From positions 1 to 32,664 of the forward strand of contig JASHRP010000272.1 in the NCBI GenBank assembly GCA_030037375.1: a DNA stretch of 32,664 nt. The letters are read 5' to 3'. Positions 30,409 through 32,664 of this stretch are shown piece after piece. Made by a program: the position numbers and the translations under genes. The stretch is from Bryobacteraceae bacterium (GTDB lineage: Bacteria > Acidobacteriota > Terriglobia > Bryobacterales > Bryobacteraceae). A model generated the notes under the pieces. It saw only the letters and a program-made list of their open reading frames with translations, ran no database searches and was not told the DNA's origin. The number at the start of each line of letters is the position of its first letter. Position 1 is the first letter of the stretch.

Positions 30409-32664
30409 ATGCTACACGATCTTCGCTATGCGCTCCGCACCCTCCTCAAGAGCCCCGGTTTCACGGCCGTCGCCCTTCTCACCCTCGCCCTCGGTGTCGG
30501 AGCTAATACCGCCATCTTCAGCTTCGTCAACTCGGTCCTGCTCACCCCGCTCCCTTATCCCGACGCCGATCGCATCGTCCGCGTGCTCGAAAAACCGCCC
30601 GGCGGGGGCGGCAACGGCATCTCCACGCTCACCTACCTCGACTGGCAGAACCAGAACACGGTCTTCGACCATATGGCCGCCCAAACGGCCGACCGGTACA
30701 CCCTCACCGGCCACGGCGACCCCGTCCAGCTCCTTGCCGGTAAAGCTACCGCGCACTATTTCGACATCTTCGGCATCAAGGCCGCCCTCGGCCGCACCTT
30801 CGCGCCCGACGAAGATCAACGCGGCAAGGATCACGTCGTCGTTCTCGGGCACGCGCTGTGGGTCTCGCAGTTCGGAGCCAATCCCGCCATTCTGAACCAA
30901 GCCATCCTCCTCAACAATGAGCGATACACCGTGATCGGCATCCTTCCCGCGGGAGGGGCCTTTGACCGCGGCCAACTCACCCTCTGGACCCCGCTCGCTT
31001 TTCAACCCGAGAACATGACTCGCAACTTCCATTGGTTCGGAGCCTTCGCCAAGCTCAAGCCGGGCGTCTCTCTCGAACAGGCGCGCGCCCAAATGGACGC
31101 CGTTGGAGCCCGCATTTCCCAAGCCTACCCGGAGTCCAACAAAGGTTGGGGTGTTACCATCGACCAGTACTCCGACACCATCGTCGACACGAACCTCCGG
31201 CAATCTCTCTACGTCCTGCTCGGCGCCGTCGGCATGCTTCTTCTGATCGGTTGCGCCAACCTCGCCAACCTCACGCTCGCCCGAGGCGCCGCTCGCGAAC
31301 GTGAAGTCGCCGTCCGCTCCGCGCTCGGAGCCGGCCGCCAACGGCTCATCCGCCAATTCCTCACTGAGAACGTCTTGCTCGCCATCGCGGGCGGCATCCT
31401 CGGCGTTGGCGTCGGCTATGCCACAATCGCGGGCCTCAAGTCCGCCATCCCTCCCAACTCTCTCGCCCGCGAAATTGACGTCCGCATGGACCTTCGCGTT
31501 CTCGCGTTCGCTCTCGCCCTTTCCGCGCTTACGGGTATCCTCTTCGGACTCGCGCCCGCGCTCGCGGTCACCAAGCTCAATCTTGTCGTCTCTCTCAAGG
31601 AAGGCGCTCGTGGCGCCATCGGCAATGCGGGCAAGCGCCTCCGCGGAGCCCTCGTCATCGCCGAAATTGCGCTCGCCTTCATCCTCCTCACCGGAGCCGG
31701 TCTCCTGATGCGCAGCTTCTTTGCGATGCAGCCCGCCGATCTCGGCTTCGACTCCACCAATGTCCTCACCGCCCAGCTCCCCATCGTCAATAACCGCTTC
31801 CCCGAGCCAGCCGGTCTCAACCAGCACCTGCGCGAAATCCTCGCCAACATCCAAGCCGTCCCGGGAGTTCGCGATGCTGCGTTCGCCTCCGCCATTCCGC
31901 TGCGAGGCTGGGGCTATGGCATGCCTTTCCAAATCGCCGGCCAGTCCGTGGTCGATATCTCGAATCGTCCCGCGTGCTTTTTCAAGATGGTCACGCCTTC
32001 CTATTTCCTCTCGATTGGGATGCGCCTCCTCAAGGGCCGCGCGCTGACGGACCGCGACACCGCCGGTTCGGCGCCCGTCGCGATGATCAACCAAACCATG
32101 GCGCGGAAGTACTTCGCCAACCAGGACCCTCTTGGGCAACACATCCTGATTCAGAAGATCATCCCCGGCAAGACCCAGCTCGGCCCGGATATCGCTTGGG
32201 AGGTGGTGGGCGTTGTCGCCGATGAGCGTGTCACCAGCCTCGACAACAAGCGCGACAATCCCGGCATTTACGTCACTTTGGAGCAAAGCCCGGTTTATTT
32301 CGGCGGACTCGTCGTCAGAGCGGCGATGGATCCCTTGCGGCTGCAGCACGCCGTCGAACAAGCCGTGCATAACCTCGATAAAGACCAGGCACTGATCGAC
32401 ATCAAGACGCTCGATCAGATCAAAACCGAGTCGATGGTCGGCGATGAGATTCAATCCATGCTCCTCACCGTCTTCGCCAGCCTTGCCCTGCTCCTCTCCT
32501 CCATCGGGATCTACGGTGTGATCTCTTACTCGGTCACTCAGCGGACCGGAGAAATCGGGATCCGAGCCGCCCTCGGAGCTAGTCGAGGCAATCTCCTCGG
32601 CCTTATCCTGCGCGGCGGTTTCTGGATGACCGCCATCGGCTTGGTCCTCGGTTTAGCTGGAGCC
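30409..32664 (+). CDS. ADOP-type ABC permease (MacB/FtsX family), 3' end outside window
   Basis: The frame from ATG 30409 stays open for 752 codons to the window edge. It begins [20 protein letters not shown], then a first helix with [18 protein letters not shown], as in acidobacterial duplicated orphan permeases. A periplasmic MacB-type domain (about 45-260) follows, then an FtsX unit at about 265-390 with [21 protein letters not shown] second helix set lies at about 410-435 ([20 protein letters not shown]), then a second periplasmic domain, and the second FtsX unit starts at about 683. No ATPase gene is visible nearby, as is usual for ADOPs. The N-terminal regulator-like extension of some ADOPs is absent. 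Role: probably export or envelope remodelling. It is divergent from the LytS kinase across 76 bp. Confidence 0.92.
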   Translation, partial: MLHDLRYALRTLLKSPGFTAVALLTLALGVGANTAIFSFVNSVLLTPLPYPDADRIVRVLEKPPGGGGNGISTLTYLDWQNQNTVFDHMAAQTADRYTLTGHGDPVQLLAGKATAHYFDIFGIKAALGRTFAPDEDQRGKDHVVVLGHALWVSQFGANPAILNQAILLNNERYTVIGILPAGGAFDRGQLTLWTPLAFQPENMTRNFHWFGAFAKLKPGVSLEQARAQMDAVGARISQAYPESNKGWGVTIDQYSDTIVDTNLRQSLYVLLGAVGMLLLIGCANLANLTLARGAAREREVAVRSALGAGRQRLIRQFLTENVLLAIAGGILGVGVGYATIAGLKSAIPPNSLAREIDVRMDLRVLAFALALSALTGILFGLAPALAVTKLNLVVSLKEGARGAIGNAGKRLRGALVIAEIALAFILLTGAGLLMRSFFAMQPADLGFDSTNVLTAQLPIVNNRFPEPAGLNQHLREILANIQAVPGVRDAAFASAIPLRGWGYGMPFQIAGQSVVDISNRPACFFKMVTPSYFLSIGMRLLKGRALTDRDTAGSAPVAMINQTMARKYFANQDPLGQHILIQKIIPGKTQLGPDIAWEVVGVVADERVTSLDNKRDNPGIYVTLEQSPVYFGGLVVRAAMDPLRLQHAVEQAVHNLDKDQALIDIKTLDQIKTESMVGDEIQSMLLTVFASLALLLSSIGIYGVISYSVTQRTGEIGIRAALGASRGNLLGLILRGGFWMTAIGLVLGLAGA

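Noticed and set aside
30412-32454. A 680-codon open frame on the minus strand
   Set aside because: It is antisense to the ADOP permease, which has clear family motifs throughout. The protein is an Asp/Glu/Gly/Arg-rich composition artefact with no domain, caused by strong third-position codon bias in the permease.
1-32664. CRISPR arrays, insertion sequences, integrases, phage structural genes
   Set aside because: No regularly spaced repeats, terminal inverted repeats with a transposase, or recombinase motifs were seen on either strand.

Overview
The window looks like chromosomal DNA of an acidobacterium, most likely of the Bryobacterales/Solibacter type. This is inferred from gene content: a 1265-residue TonB receptor with an N-terminal carboxypeptidase-regulatory domain, a secreted 'acidobacterial' VWFA protein, a MacB/FtsX permease of the duplicated orphan type (ADOP), a LytS/LytTR pair and a metal-binding protein plus cytochrome c pair. 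No rRNA, CRISPR array or intact mobile element is visible. There are two tRNA genes: Leu(UAA) at 1636-1724 and Arg(UCG) at 19749-19825, both on the minus strand.

Layout. (1) 1-1640 holds the end of a TonB-like protein and then a stretch of broken genes: a CusF-like copper protein with a one-base deletion, a ClpP-like serine protease with two frame changes, and a coiled-coil remnant. The stretch ends at tRNA-Leu. (2) 1832-7004 holds an FkbM methyltransferase, a secreted LVIVD-like protein (minus strand) and, divergent from it, a two-gene operon for a heavy-metal-binding protein and a monohaem cytochrome c. With the broken CusF gene this reads as a copper-handling neighbourhood. (3) 7017-12111 holds the large TonB receptor and the divergent VWFA protein, separated by a 340-bp AT-rich control region. 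(4) 19710-12130 is a minus-strand run of six closely spaced genes: Tat-exported GH51 arabinofuranosidase, AraB, AraD, an SLC13-type transporter, a DUF1932-type dehydrogenase and a Yip1-TPR membrane protein. It appears to free L-arabinose outside the cytoplasm and channel it toward D-xylulose 5-phosphate; the isomerase AraA is not in the window. (5) 19934-23408 holds a CYTH-domain protein and three envelope proteins of unknown role. (6) 23514-27727 holds two MFS transporters and a DUF885 metallopeptidase. (7) 27781-32664 holds a LytS/LytTR two-component pair divergent from an ADOP permease that runs off the window end.

One pattern cuts across the regions. Six genes lack a Shine-Dalgarno sequence and instead carry a -10-like hexamer only 6-9 nt before the start codon, which suggests leaderless transcripts. 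Other genes in the same window have ordinary Shine-Dalgarno sites, two of them behind TTGACA-17-TANNNT promoters. I found no clearly new defence or mobile system.
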